Source: Hyperoodon ampullatus (Eukaryota; Chordata; Mammalia; Artiodactyla; Ziphiidae). Taken from it: a stretch of DNA of 64,000 nucleotides. The notes under the pieces are model-generated. The model worked only from the letters and a program-made list of their open reading frames with translations, did no database searches and was not told the origin of the DNA. Below are positions 10,051-23,623 of the stretch, in pieces. Position 1 is the first letter of the stretch, and each line of letters starts with the position of its first letter. A program made the position numbers and the translations under genes. The stretch spans positions 62,001-126,000 of the forward strand of contig CATKHW010000010.1 of assembly GCA_949752795.1 (NCBI GenBank), read 5' to 3'.

Positions 10051-11450
10051 TGAATTGCTGTGCCCCTGAGCTCCATTTTTCAACTCGTTTTTGGTGAGCT
10101 GACCGCAAGTCCAAAATTTTGGTTCAGGACCTATACTGGTTCCCGGTGGGTGGCTGAGACTTTGGTTAATTCTTCTTCCTGCCGGGAAATTACAGTGATA
10201 GGTGCCCGTCCAAATGCCCAACAGCTACTCTCTCATTGGTTCTCCCTCTTCCCTTTCATCCTCTGCCAAATTGGCAACCTGTGCGAACCAGGAGGTTAAA
10301 GGGGCTGTCTCTCCAAGTTGGGAGGTTGATAGTAAAGCAGATGGAAAGTCAAACTGGAGCACCAGGCGAGGGACTATTCGTTGAGTTTTAGAAACCTTTC
10401 GTATTCACAGTGTGTCCGTGCTCTAGGTTTCCCGTACATGTTATAACTGTAGTAATATTCCCTTCAACCTGGAGAGTTGGGACCCATGGAATGGGTGCCA
10501 TGCATTATTGCTTTAAAGGGTCTGCATTTGCTCACCCAATCTCACCAATCCTCTCAGTCCCAAGTGTCCAGCCTTATGCCACATCCAGCTATCGTTGTAG
10601 ATAGGGTCATTCCAGTTTTCATCAGATACTCTGAAGGATTTGTAAAGAATTTCCCAGTTTTTTTGTTTTGTTTTTGAAATTCCTTTTTATAGTGGGTTTG
10701 AGCTGATTCTCGCGGCCATGTTTATGCCAGTCTAGACACACTTGATTCCCTTACGGAGACATATCAATACATAGGTCTTAAGATTCTTACTAGTCAGATA
10801 TATTCCTCTGCGGGAAATATGGGGTTTTGAGTCCCTTTCACTGAGGAAGGTGTAGGTCTTGTCTATTCCATAGTTGGTTTTTGGAACGGTACCTGTCCTT
10901 ATATCAAACTCTGGTTTTATGCATCACCCCACCTCTCTTTCCCCCTTAAGCAGGCATAAGAGTGTTTTCTAAATGTGAGACACTGTTCTGTTTCCTAACT
11001 CATTTCAAGTATAGCCATGTTTACAGCATCTTCATAAGTGATATCTTATGATAAGTTTCTTTTTCTGTGTGACTTATTTCACTTAGAATCATCGTACCTG
11101 AATCCACCCATTTTGCTGCTACTGGTCTTATGACATTGATTTCATGGCTGAGGGATATTCCATCGTACGTAAGTACCACAATTTTTTGAACCATTTTTAT
11201 ATTTCCTGGGATATTTAAGGTGTACCCAAGTTGAGGTCCTTGTAAGCAGTGCAGCCTTAAATTTTGGGGTGGCTCTGTCTTATTGATTTTCAGTTTTCCC
11301 AAAGTATATTCCCTAGACGGGAAGTGCCCTTGGCTCTGTAGCTCTGTTGTTTACTTGTTTTAGGGAACACTATGTACTCCTCCAGAGAGGCAGTTGGCAA
11401 TTTACATCCCACCCTTCAGCATAACAAGGCTCCCTGTTCTCCAGGGCCTG
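9712..11450. repeat. Satellite unit 5, type A
   Basis: Shares GTGACCCTCTTCC and TTTATAGGCG with units 3, 25 and 36. It shares the rare CTGTTCTGTTTCC near 10984 only with unit 25, tying the two together. Palindrome 9811-9884 is perfect. Confidence 0.92.
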
Positions 11451-13189
11451 TCTTGCCTTTCTGGTTTTTACACATTTTGTGGATGTCCCTTTTGACCGGA
11501 GGGAAGTGATACTTCTTTGTAGTGCAGATTTGCATTGCCCGCTTGCTTGCTTGGCCAAAAAGGGCGTATGCGTTTTCTCCTGAATATATTCAGGAGAAAA
11601 CGCATACGCCCTTTTTGGCCAAGTGCATCATTGTCGAAGTTGTGCCCCTCTTCCTGTGCTTTAAAGGCGATTCCAACGTACCTCTTGAAATCTGTTTCCT
11701 GCTATTCTGGCTCGCTTTCAAGTCCGCCTCGTTGCCTTCCCTCAACAGATTTTTGGACGATAGTTGTCCTTTATTACTCGGCCAGTTTGTGAATTGCTGT
11801 GCCCCTGAGCTCTATTTTTCAACTAGTTTTTGGTGAGCTGACCGCAAGTCCAAAATTTTGGTTCAGGACCTATGCTGGTTTCCGGTGGGGGGCTGAGACT
11901 TTGGTTAATTCTTCTTCCTGCCGGGAAATTACAGTGATATGTGCCCGTCCAAATGCCTAACAGCTACTCTCTCATTGGTTCTCCCTCTTCCCTTTCATCC
12001 TCTGCCAAATTGGCAACCTGTGCGAACCAGGAGGTTAAAGGGGCTGTCTCTCCATGTTGGGAGATTGATAGTAAAGCAGGTGGAAAGTCAAACCGGAGCA
12101 CCAGGAGTGGGACTATTCGTTGAGTTTTAGAAACCTTTCGTATTCACAGTGTGTCCGTTCTCTAGGTTTCCCGTACATGTTATAGCTGTAGTAATATTCC
12201 CTTCAACCTGGAGAGTTGGGACTCATGGAATGGGTGCCATGCATTATTACTTTAAAGGGTCTGCATTTGCTCACCCAATCTCACCAATCCTGTCAGTCCC
12301 AAGTGTCCAGCCTTATGCCACATCCAGCTGTCGTTGTAGATAGGGTCATTCCAGGTTTCATCAGAGACCCTGAAGGAATTGTAAAGAATTTCCCAGTTTT
12401 TTTGTTTTGTTTTTGAAATTCCTTTTTATCGTGGGTTTGAGCTGATTCTCGCTGCCATGTTTATGCCAGTCTAGACACACTTGATTCCCTTACAGAGACA
12501 TATCAATACATAGGTTTTAAGATTCTTACTAGTCAGATATATTCCTCTGCGGGAAATATGGTGTTTTCAGACCCTTTCACTGAGGAAGGTGTAGGTCTTG
12601 TCTATTCCATAGTTAGTTTTTGGAGCGGTACCTGTGCTTATATCAAACTCTGGTTTTATGCATCACCCCACCTCTCTTTCCCCCTTAAGCAGGCATAAGA
12701 ATGTTTTCTAAATTTGAGACACTGTTCTCTTTCCTAACTCAGTTCAAGTGTAGCCATGTTTACAGGATCTTCATAAGTGAAATCTTATGATAAGTTTCTT
12801 TTTCTGTGTACCTTATTTCACTTAGAATCATCGTACCTGAATCCACCCATTTTGCTGCTACTGGTCTTATGTCATTGATTTCATGGCTGAGGGATATTCC
12901 ATCGTACGTAATTACCACAACTTTTTGAACCATTTTTATATTTCCTGGGATATTTAAGGTGTACCCAAGTTGAGGTCCTTGTAAGCAGTGCAGCCCTAAA
13001 TTTTGGGGTGGCTCTGTCTTATTGATTTTCAGTTTTCCCAAGGTATATTCCCTAGACTGGAAGTTCCCTTGGCTCTGTAGCTCTGTTGTTTACTTGTTTT
13101 AGGGAACGCAATGCACTCCTCCAGAGAGGCAGTTGGCAATTTACATCCCGCCCATCAGCATAACAAGGCTCCCTGTTCTCCAGGGCCTG
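11451..13189. repeat. Satellite unit 6, type B
   Basis: Private changes include AATTTGAGAC near 12712 and GGGAACGCAATG near 13103. The seven-T tract separates it from units 2 and 4. Palindrome 11550-11623 is perfect. Its counterpart is missing from the later copy of this block. Confidence 0.9.
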
Positions 13190-14928
13190 TCTTGCCTTTC
13201 TGGTTTTTACACATTTTGTGGATGTCCCTTTTGACCGGTGGGAAGTGATACTTCTTTGTAGTGCAGATTTGCATTGCCCGCTTGCTTGCTTGGCCAAAAA
13301 GGGCGTATGCGTTTTCTCCTGAATATATTCAGGAGAAAACGCATACGCCCTTTTTGGCCAAGTGCATCATTGTCGAAGTTGTGCCCCTCTTCCTGTGCTT
13401 TAAAGGCGATTCCAACGTACCTCTTGAAATCTGTTTCCTGCTATTCTGGCTCGCTTTCAAGTCCGCCTCGTTGCCTTCCCTCAACAGATTTTTGGACGAT
13501 AGTTGTCCTTTATTACTCGGCCAGTTTGTGAATTGTTGTGCCCCTGAGCTCCATTTTTCAACTCGTTTTTGGTGAGCTGACCGCAAGTCCAAAATTTTGG
13601 TTCAGGACCTATACTGGTTCCCGGTGGGTGGCCGAGACTTTGGTTAATTCTTCTTCCTGCCGGGAAATTACAGTGATAGGTGCCCGTCCAAATGCCCAAC
13701 AGCTACTCTCTCATTGGTTCTCCCTCTTCCCTTTCATCCTCTGCCAAATTGGCAACCTGTGTGAACCAGGAGGTTAAAGGGGCTGTCTCTCCAAGTTGGG
13801 AGGTTGATAGTAAAGCAGATGGAAAGTCAAACTGGAGCACCAGGCGAGGGACTATTCGTTGAGTTTTAGAAACCTTTCGTATTCACAGTGTGTCCGTTCT
13901 CTAGGTTTCCCGTACATGTTATAACTGTAGTAATATTCCCTTCAACCTGGAGAGTTGGGACCCATGGAATGGGTGCCATGCATTATTGCTTTAAAGGGTC
14001 TGCATTTGCTCACCCAATCTCACCAATCCTCTCAGTCCCAAGTGTCCAGCCTTATGCCACATCCAGCTATCGTTGTAGATAGGGTCATTCCAGTTTTCAT
14101 CAGATACTCTGAAGGATTTGTAAAGAATTTCCCAGTTTTTTTGTTTTGTTTTTGAAATTCCTTTTTATAGTGGGTTTGAGCTGATTCTCGCTGCCATGTT
14201 TATGCCAGTCTAGACACACTTGATTCCCTTACGGAGACATATCAAAACATAGGTTTTAAGATTCTTACTAGTCAGATATATTCCTCTGCGGGAAATATGG
14301 GGTTTTGAGTCCCTTTCACTGAGGAAGGTGTTGGTCTTGTCTATTCCATAGTTGGTTTTTGGAACGGTACCTGTCCTTATATCAAACTCTGGTTTTATGC
14401 ATCACCCCACCTCTCTTTCCCCCTTAAGCAGGCATAAGAGTGTTTTCTAAATGTGAGACAATGTTCTCTTTCCTAACTCATTTCAAGTATAGCCATGTTT
14501 ACAGCATCTTCATAAGTGATATCTTATGATAAGTTTCTTTTTCTGTGTGACTTATTTCACTTAGAATCATCGTACCTGAATCCACCCATTTTGCTGCTAC
14601 TGGTCTTATGACATTGATTTCATGGCTGAGGGATATTCCATCGTACGTAAGTACCACAATTTTTTGAACCATTTTTATATTTCCTGGGATATTTAAGGTG
14701 TACCCAAGTTGAGGTCCTTGTAAGCAGTGCAGCCTTAAATTTTGGGGTGGCTCTGTCTTATTGATTTTCAGTTTTCCCAAAGTATATTTCCTAGACGGGA
14801 AGTGCCCTTGGCTCTGTAGCTCTGTTGTTTACTTGTTTTAGGGAACACTATGTACTCCTCCAGAGAGGCAGTTGGCAATTTACATCCCACCCTTCAGCAT
14901 AACAAGGCTCCCTGTTCTCCAGGGCCTG
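13190..14928. repeat. Satellite unit 7, type A
   Basis: Private changes include GGCCGAGACTTTGG near 13630, TCAAAACATAGG near 14243 and GTGTTGGTCTTG near 14328. GACAATGTTCTC near 14457 is shared with units 10 and 28. Palindrome 13289-13362 is perfect. Confidence 0.9.
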
Positions 14929-16667
14929 TCTTGCCTTTCTGGTTTTTACACATTTTGTGGATGTCCCTTTTGACCGGAGGGAAGTGATACTTCTTTGTAG
15001 TGCAGATTTGCATTGCCCGCTTGCTTGCTTGGCCAAAAAGGGCGTATGCGTTTTCTCCTGAATATATTCAGGAGAAAACGCATACGCCCTTTTTGGCCAA
15101 GTGCATCATTGTCGAAGTTGTGCCCCTCTTCCTGTGCTTTAAAGGCGATTCCAACGTACCTCTTGAAATCTGTTTCCTGCTATTCTGCCTCGCTTTCAAG
15201 TCCGCCTCGTTGCCTTCCCTCAACAGATTTTTGGACGATAGTTGTCCTTTATTACTCGGCCAGTTTGTGAATTGCTGTGCCCCTGAGCTCTATTTTTCAA
15301 CTAGTTTTTGGTGAGCTGACCGCAAGTCCAAAATTTTGGTTCAGGACCTATGCTCGTTTCCGGTGGGGGGCTGAGACTTTGGTTAATTCTTCTTCCTGCC
15401 GGGAAATTACAGTGATATGTGCCCGTCCAAATGCCTAACAGCTACTCTCTCATTGGTTCTCCCTCTTCCCTTTCATCCTCTGCCAAATTGGCAACCTGTG
15501 CGAACCAGGAGGTTAAAGGGGCTGTCTCTCCATGTTGGGAGATTGATAGTAAAGCAGGTGGAAAGTCAAACCGGAGCACCAGGAGTGGGACTATTCGTTG
15601 AGTTTTAGAAACCTTTCGTATTCACAGTGTGTCCGTTCTCTAGGTTTCCCGTACATGTTATAGCTGTAGTAATATTCCCTTCAACCTGGAGAGTTGGGAC
15701 TCATGGAATGGGTGCCATGCATTATTACTTTAAAGGGTCTGCATTTGCTCACCCAATCTCACCAATCCTGTCAGTCCCAAGTGTCCAGCCTTATGCCACA
15801 TCCAGCTGTCGTTGTAGATAGGGTCATTCCAGGTTTCATCAGAGACCCTGAAGGAATTGTAAAGAATTTCCCAGTTTTTTTGTTTTGTTTTTGAAATTCC
15901 TTTTTATCGTGGGTTTGAGCTGATTCTCGCTGCCATGTTTATGCCAGTCTAGACACACTTGATTCCCTTACAGAGACATATCAATACATAGGTTTTAAGA
16001 TTCTTACTAGTCAGATATATTCCTCTGCGGGAAATATGGTGTTTTCAGACCCTTTCACTGAGGAAGGTGTAGGTCTTGTCTATTCCATAGTTAGTTTTTG
16101 GAGCGGTACCTGTGCTTATATCAAACTCTGGTTTTATGCATCACCCCACCTCTCTTTCCCCCTTAAGCAGGCATAAGAATGTTTTCTAAATGTGAGACAC
16201 TGTTCTCTTTCCTAACTCAGTTCAAGTGTAGCCATGTTTACAGGATCTTCATAAGTGAAATCTTATGATAAGTTTCTTTTTCTGTGTACCTTATTTCACT
16301 TAGAATCATCGTACCTGAATCCACCCATTTTGCTGCTACTGGTCTTATGTCATTGATTTCATGGCTGAGGGATATTCCATCGTACGTAATTACCACAACG
16401 TTTTGAACCATTTTTATATTTCCTGGGATATTTAAGGTGTACCCAAGTTGAGGTCCTTGTAAGCAGTGCAGCCCTAAATTTTGGGGTGGCTCTGTCTTAT
16501 TGATTTTCAGTTTTCCCAAGGTATATTCCCTAGACTGGAAGTTCCCTTGGCTCTGTAGCTCTGTTGTTTACTTGTTTTAGGGAACACAATGCACTCCTCC
16601 AGAGAGGCAGTTGGCAATTTACATCCCGCCCATCAGCATAACAAGGCTCCCTGTTCTCCAGGGCCTG
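14929..16667. repeat. Satellite unit 8, type B
   Basis: CCACAACGTTTTG near 16393 is shared only with unit 26. TATGCTCGTTTCC near 15350 is private. The next unit is also B, so A/B alternation slips here. Palindrome 15028-15101 is perfect. Confidence 0.9.
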
Positions 16668-18406
16668 TCTTGCCTTTCTGGTTTTTACACATTTTGTGGA
16701 TGTCCCTTTTGACCGGTGGGAAGTGATACTTCTTTGTAGTGCAGATTTGCATTGCCCGCTTGCTTGCTTGGCCAAAAAGGGCGTATGCGTTTTCTCCTGA
16801 ATATATTCAGGAGAAAACGCATACGCCCTTTTTGGCCAAGTGCATCATTGTCGAAGTTGTGCCCCTCTTCCTGTGCTTTAAAGGCGATTCCAACGTACCT
16901 CTTGAAATCTGTTTCCTGCTATTCTGGCTCGCTTTCAAGTCCGCCTCGTTGCCTTCCCTCAACAGATTTTTGGACGATAGTTGTCCTTTATTACTCGGCC
17001 AGTTTGTGAATTGTTGTGCCCCTGAGCTCCATTTTTCAACTCGTTTTTGGTGAGCTGACCGCAAGTCCAAAATTTTGGTTCAGGACCTATACTGGTTCCC
17101 GGTGGGTGGCTGAGACTTTGGTTAATTCTTCTTCCTGCCGAGAAATTACAGTGATATGTGCCCGTCCAAATGCCCAACAGCTACTCTCTCATTGGTTCTC
17201 CCTCTTCCCTTTCATCCTCTGCCAAATTGGCAACCTGTGCGAACCAGGAGGTTAAAGGGGCTGTCTCTCCATGTTGGGAGATTGATAGTAAAGCAGGTGG
17301 AAAGTCAAACCGGAGCACCAGGAGTGGGACTATTCGTTGAGTTTTAGAAACCTTTCGTATTCACAGTGTGTCCGTTCTCTAGGTTTCCCGTACATGTTAT
17401 AGCTGTAGTAATATTCCCTTCAACCTGGAGAGTTGGGACTCATGGAATGGGTGCCATGCATTATTACTTTAAAGGGTCTGCATTTGCTCACCCAATCTCA
17501 CCAATCCTGTCAGTCCCAAGTGTCCAGCCTTATGCCACATCCAGCTGTCGTTGTAGATAGGGTCATTCCAGGTTTCATCAGAGACCCTGAAGGAATTGTA
17601 AAGAATTTCCCAGTTTTTTTCTTTTGTTTTTGAAATTCCTTTTTATCGTGGGTTTGAGCTGATTCTCGCTGCCATGTTTATGCCAGTCTAGACACACTTG
17701 ATTCCCTTACAGAGACATATCAATACATAGGTTTTAAGATTCTTACTAGTCAGATATATTCCTCTGCGGGAAATATGGTGTTTTCAGACCCTTTCACTGA
17801 GGAAGGTGTAGGTCTTGTCTATTCCATAGTTAGTTTTTGGAGCGGTACCTGTGCTTATATCAAACTCTGGTTTTATGCATCACCCCACCTCTCTTTCCCC
17901 CTTAAGCAGGCATAAGAATGTTTTCTAAATGTGAGACACTGTTCTCTTTCCTAACTCAGTTCAAGTGTAGCCATGTTTACAGGATCTTCATAAGTGAAAT
18001 CTTATGATAAGTTTCTTTTTCTGTGTACCTTATTTCACTTAGAATCATCGTACCTGAATCCACCCATTTTGCTGCTACTGGTCTTATGTCATTGATTTCA
18101 TGGCTGAGGGATATTCCATCGTACGTAATTACCACAACTTTTTGAACCATTTTTATATTTCCTGGGATATTTAAGGTGTACCCAAGTTGAGGTCCTTGTA
18201 AGCAGTGCAGCCCTAAATTTTGGGGTGGCTCTGTCTTATTGATTTTCAGTTTTCCCAAGGTATATTCCCTAGACTGGAAGTTCCCTTGGCTCTGTAGCTC
18301 TGTTGTTTACTTGTTTTAGGGAACACAATGCACTCCTCCAGAGAGGCAGTTGGCAATTTACATCCCGCCCATCAGCATAACAAGGCTCCCTGTTCTCCAG
18401 GGCCTG
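16668..18406. repeat. Satellite unit 9, type B after B
   Basis: Carries TCCTGCCGAGAAAT near 17133 and a T-tract broken as TTTTTTTCTTTTG near 17614, both shared with unit 27. Its first third resembles an A unit and the rest is B, so the B-B junction with unit 8 is probably an unequal exchange product. Palindrome 16767-16840 is perfect. Confidence 0.9.
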
Positions 18407-20145
18407 TCTTGCCTTTCTGGTTTTTACACATTTTGTGGATGTCCCTTTTGACCGGTGGGAAGTGATACTTCTTTGTAGTGCAAATTTGCATTGCCCGCTT
18501 GCTTGCTTGGCCAAAAAGGGCGTATGCGTTTTCTCCTGAATATATTCAGGAGAAAACGCATACGCCCTTTTTGGCCAAGTGCATCATTGTCGAAGTTGTG
18601 CCCCTCTTCCTGTGCTTTAAAGGCGATTCCAACGTACCTCTTGAAATCTGTTTCCTACTATTCTGGCTCGCTTTCAAGTCCGCCTCGTTGCCTTCCCTCA
18701 ACAGATTTTTGGACGATAGTTGTCCTTTATTACTCGGCCAGTTTGTGAATTGTTGTGCCCCTGAGCTCCATTTTTCAACTCGTTTTTGGTGAGCTGACCG
18801 CAAGTCCAAAATTTTGGTTCAGGACCTATACTGGTTCCCGGTGGGTGGCTGAGACTTTGGTTAATTCTTCTTCCTGCCGAGAAATTACAGTGATATGTGC
18901 CCGTCCAAATGCCCAACAGCTACTCTCTCATTGGTTCTCCCTCTTCCCTTTCATCCTCTGCCAAATTGGCAACCTGTGCGAACCAGGAGGTTAAAGGGGC
19001 TGTCTCTCCAAGTTGGGAGGTTGATAGTAAAGCAGATGGAAAGTCAAACTGGAGCACCAGGCGAGGGACTATTCGTTGAGTTTTAGAAACCTTTCGTATT
19101 CACAGTGTGTCCGTTCTCTAGGTTTCCCGTACATGTTATAACTGTAGTAATATTCCCTTCAACCTGGAGAGTTGGGACCCATGGAATGGGTGCCATGCAT
19201 TATTGCTTTAAAGGGTTTGCATTTGCTCACCCAATCTCACCAATCCTCTCAGTCCCAAGTGTCCAGCCTTATGCCACATCCAGCTATCGTTGTAGATAGG
19301 GTCATTCCAGTTTTCATCAGATACTCTGAAGGATTTGTAAAGAATTTCCCAATTTTTTTGTTTTGTTTTTGAAATTCCTTTTTATAGTGGGTTTGAGCTG
19401 ATTCTCGCTGCCATGTTTATGCCAGTCTAGACACACTTGATTCCCTTACGGAGACATATCAATACATAGGTTTTAAGATTCTTACTAGTCAGATATATTC
19501 CTCTGCGGGAAATATGGGGTTTTGAGTCCCTTTCACTGAGGAAGGTGTAGGTCTTGTCTATTCCATAGTTGTTTTTTGGAACGGTACCTGTCCTTATATC
19601 AAACTCTGGTTTTATGCATCACCCCACCTCTCTTTCCCCCTTAAGCAGGCATAAGAGTGTTTTCTAAATGTGAGACAATGTTCTCTTTCCTAACTCATTT
19701 CAAGTATAGCCATGTTTACAGCATCTTCATAAGTGATATCTTATGATAAGTTTCTTTTTCTGTGTGACTTATTTCACTTAGAATCATCGTACCTGAATCC
19801 ACCCATTTTGCTGCTACTGGTCTTATGACATTGATTTCATGGCTGAGGGATATTCCATCGTACGTAAGTACCACAATTTTTTGAACCATTTTTATATTTC
19901 CTGGGATATTTAAGGTGTACCCAAGTTGAGGTCCTTGTAAGCAGTGCAGCCCTAAATATTGGGGTGGCTCTGTCTTATTGATTTTCAGTTTTCCCAAAGT
20001 ATATTTCCTAGACGGGAAGTGCCCTTGGCTCTGTAGCTCTGTTGTTTACTTGTTTTAGGGAACACTATGTACTCCTCCAGAGAGGCAGTTGGCAATTTAC
20101 ATCCCACCCTTCAGCATAACAAGGCTCCCTGTTCTCCAGGGCCTG
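18407..20145. repeat. Satellite unit 10, type A
   Basis: CAAATTTGCATTG at 18481, CCTACTATTCTGG near 18654 and GGGTTTGCATTTGC near 19213 are shared with unit 28. GTTGTTTTTTGG near 19568 is private. Palindrome 18506-18579 is perfect. Confidence 0.9.
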
Positions 20146-21884
20146 TCTTGCCTTTCTGGTTTTTACACATTTTGTGGATGTCCCTTTTGACCGGAGGGAA
20201 GTGATACTTCTTTGTAGTGCAGATTTGCATTGCCCGCTTGCTTGCTTGGCCAAAAAGGGCGTATGCGTTTTCTCCTGAATATATTCAGGAGAAAACGCAT
20301 ACGCCCTTTTTGGCCAAGTGCATCATTGTCGAAGTTGTGCCCCTCTTCCTGTGCTTTAAAGGCGATTCCAACGTACCTCTTGAAATCTGTTTCCTGCTAT
20401 TCTGCCTCGCTTTCAAGTCCGCCTCGTTGCCTTCCCTCAACAGATTTTTGGACGATAGTTGTCCTTTATTACTCGGCCAGTTTGTGAATTGCTGTGCCCC
20501 TGAGCTCTATTTTTCAACTAGTTTTTGGTGAGCTGACCGCAAGTCCAAAATTTTGGTTCAGGACCTATGCTGGTTTCCGGTGGGGGTCTGAGACTTTGGT
20601 TAATTCTTCTTCCTGCCGGGAAATTACAGTGATATGTGCCCGTCCAAATGCCTAACAGCTACTCTCTCATTGGTTCTCCCTCTTCCCTTTCATCCTCTGC
20701 CAAATTGGCAACCTGTGCGAACCAGGAGGTTAAAGGGGCTGTCTCTCCATGTTGGGAGATTGATAGTAAAGCAGGTGGAAAGTCAAACCGGAGCACCAGG
20801 AGTGGGACTATTCGTTGAGTTTTAGAAACCTTTCGTATTCACAGTGTGTCCGTTCTCTAGGTTTCCCGTACATGTTATAGCTGTAGTAATATTCCCTTCA
20901 ACCTGGAGTGTTGGGACTCATGGAATGGGTGCCATGCATTATTACTTTAAAGGGTCTGCATTTGCTCACACAATCTCACCAATCCTGTCAGTCCCAAGTG
21001 TCCAGCCTTATGCCACATCCAGCTGTCGTTGTAGATAGGGTCATTCCAGGTTTCATCAGAGACCCTGAAGGAATTGTAAAGAATTTCCCAGTTTTTTTCT
21101 TTTGTTTTTGAAATTCCTTTTTATCGTGGGTTTGAGCTGATTCTCGCTGCCATGTTTATGCCAGTCTAGACACACTTGATTCCCTTAGAGAGACATATCA
21201 ATACATAGGTTTTAAGATTCTTACTAGTCAGATATATTCCTCTGCGGGAAATATGGTGTTTTCAGACCCTTTCACTGAGGAAGGTGTAGGTCTTGTCTAT
21301 TCCATAGTTGGTTTTTGGAGCGGTACCTGTGCTTATATCAAACTCTGGTTTTATGCATCACCCCACCTCTCTTTCCCCCTTAAGCAGGCATAAGAATGTT
21401 TTCTGAATGTGAGACACTGTTCTCTTTCATAACTCAGTTCAAGTGTAGCCATGTTTACAGGATCTTCATAAGTGAAATCTTATGATAAGTTTCTTTTTCT
21501 GTGTACCTTATTTCACTTAGAATCATCGTACCTGAATCCACCCATTTTGCTGCTACTGGTCTTATGTCATTGATTTCATGGCTGAGGGATATTCCATCAT
21601 ACGTAAGTACCACAATTTTTTGAACCATTTTTATATTTCCTGGGATATTTAAGGTGTACCCAAGTTGAGGTCCTTGTAAGCAGTGCAGCCCTAAATTTTG
21701 GGGTGGCTCTGTCTTATTGATTTTCAGTTTTCCCAAAGTATATTCCCTAGACTGGAAGTGCCCTTGGCTCTGTAGCTCTGTTGTTTACTTGTTTTAGGGA
21801 ACACAATGCACTCCTAAAGAGAGGCAGTTGGCAATTTACATCCCGCCCATCAGCATAACAAGGCTCCCTGTTCTCCAGGGCCTG
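20146..21884. repeat. Satellite unit 11, type B
   Basis: GGTGGGGGTCTGAG near 20579, CTGGAGTGTTGGG near 20903 and CACACAATCTC near 20967 are shared with the first half of unit 29. CCCTTAGAGAGAC near 21182 is shared with units 22, 32 and 34. Palindrome 20245-20318 is perfect. Confidence 0.9.
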
Positions 21885-23623
21885 TCTTGCCTTTCTGGTT
21901 TTTACACATTTTGTGGATGTCCCTTTTGACCGGTGGGAAGTGATACTTCTTTGTAGTGCAGATTTGCATTGCCCGCTTGCTTGCTTGGCCAAAAAGGGCG
22001 TATGCGTTTTCTCCTGAATATATTCAGGAGAAAACGCATACGCCCTTTTTGGCCAAGTGCATCATTGTCGAAGTTGTGCCCCTCTTCCTGTGCTTTAAAG
22101 GCGATTCCAACGTACCTCTTGAAATCTGTTTCCTGCTATTCTGGCTCGCTTTCAATTCCCCCTCGTTGCCTTCCCTCAACAGATTTTTGGACGATAGTTG
22201 TCCTTTATTACTCGGCCAGTTTGTGAATTGCTGTGCCCCTGAGCTCCATTTTTCAACTCGTTTTTGGTGAGCTGACCGCAAGTCCAAAATTATGGTTCAG
22301 GAACTATACTGGTTCCCGGTGGGTGGCTGATACTTTGGTTAAATCTTCTTCCTGCCGGGAAATTACAGTGATATGTGCCCGTCCAAATGCCTAACAGCTA
22401 CTCTCTCATTGGTTCTCCCTCTTCCCTTTCATCCTCTGCCAAATTGGCAACCTGTGCGAACCAGGAGGTTAAAGGGGCTGTCTCTCCAAGTTGGGAGGTT
22501 GATAGTAAAGCAGATGGAAAGTCAAACCGGAGCACCAGGAGAGGGACTATTCGTTGAGTTTTAGAAACCTTTCGTATTCACAGTGTGTCCGTTCTCTAGG
22601 TTTCCCGTACATGTTATAACTGTAGTAATATTCCCTTCAACCTGGAGAGTTGTGACCCATGGAATGTGTGCCAGGCATTTGTGATTTAAAGGGTCTGCAT
22701 TTTCTCAACCAATCTCACAAATCCTCTTAGACCCAAGTGTCCAGCCTTATGCCACATCCAGCTGTCGTTGTACATAGGGTCATTCCAGGTTTCATCAGAG
22801 ACCCTGAAGGAATTGTAAAGAATTTCCAGGTCTTTTTGTTTTGTTTTTGAAATTCCTTTTTATAGTGGGTTTGAGCTGATTCTCGCTGCCATGTTTATGC
22901 CAGTCTAGACACACTTGATTCCCCTACGGAGACATATCAATACATAGGTTTTAACATTCTTACTAGTCAGATATATTCCTCTGCGGGAACTATGGGGTTT
23001 TGAGTCCCTTTCACTGAGAAAGGTGTAGGTCTTTTCTATTCCATAGTTGGTTTTTGGAACGGTACCTGTGCTTATATCAAACTCTGGTTTTATGCATCAC
23101 CCCACCTCTCCTTCACCCTTAAGCAGGCATAAGAGTGTTTCCTACATGTGAGACTCTGTTCTCTTTCCTAACTCAGTTCAAGTGTAACCATTTTTACAGG
23201 ATCTTCATAAGTGATATCTTATGATAAGTTTCTTTTTCTGTGTGACTTATTTCACTTAGAATCATCGTACCTGAATCCACCCATTTTGCTGCTACTGGTC
23301 TTATGACATTGATTTCACCGCTGAGGGATATTCCATCGTATGTAAGTACCACAATTTTTTGAACCATTTTTATATTTCCTGGGATATTTAAGGTGTACCC
23401 AAGTTGAGGTCCTTGTAAGCAGTGCAGCCCTAAATTTTGGGGTGGCTGTGTCTTATTGATTTTCAGTTTTCCCAAGGTATATTCCCTAGACTGGAAGTGC
23501 CCTTGGCTCTGTAGCTCTGTTGTTTACTTGTTTTAGGGAACACAATGCACTCCTCCAGTGAGGCAGTTGGCAATTTACATCCCGCCCATCAGCATAACAA
23601 GGCTCCCTGTTCTCCAGGGCCTG
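21885..23623. repeat. Satellite unit 12, A/B-like start, D-type remainder
   Basis: The start has CAATTCCCCCTCG near 22153, shared with unit 19, and AAAATTATGG at 22286, shared with unit 34. From about 22640 it changes to the D form (GTGACCCATGGAATGTGTGCC). It is a mosaic that marks the left border of the diverged middle stretch. Palindrome 21984-22057 is perfect. Confidence 0.88.
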
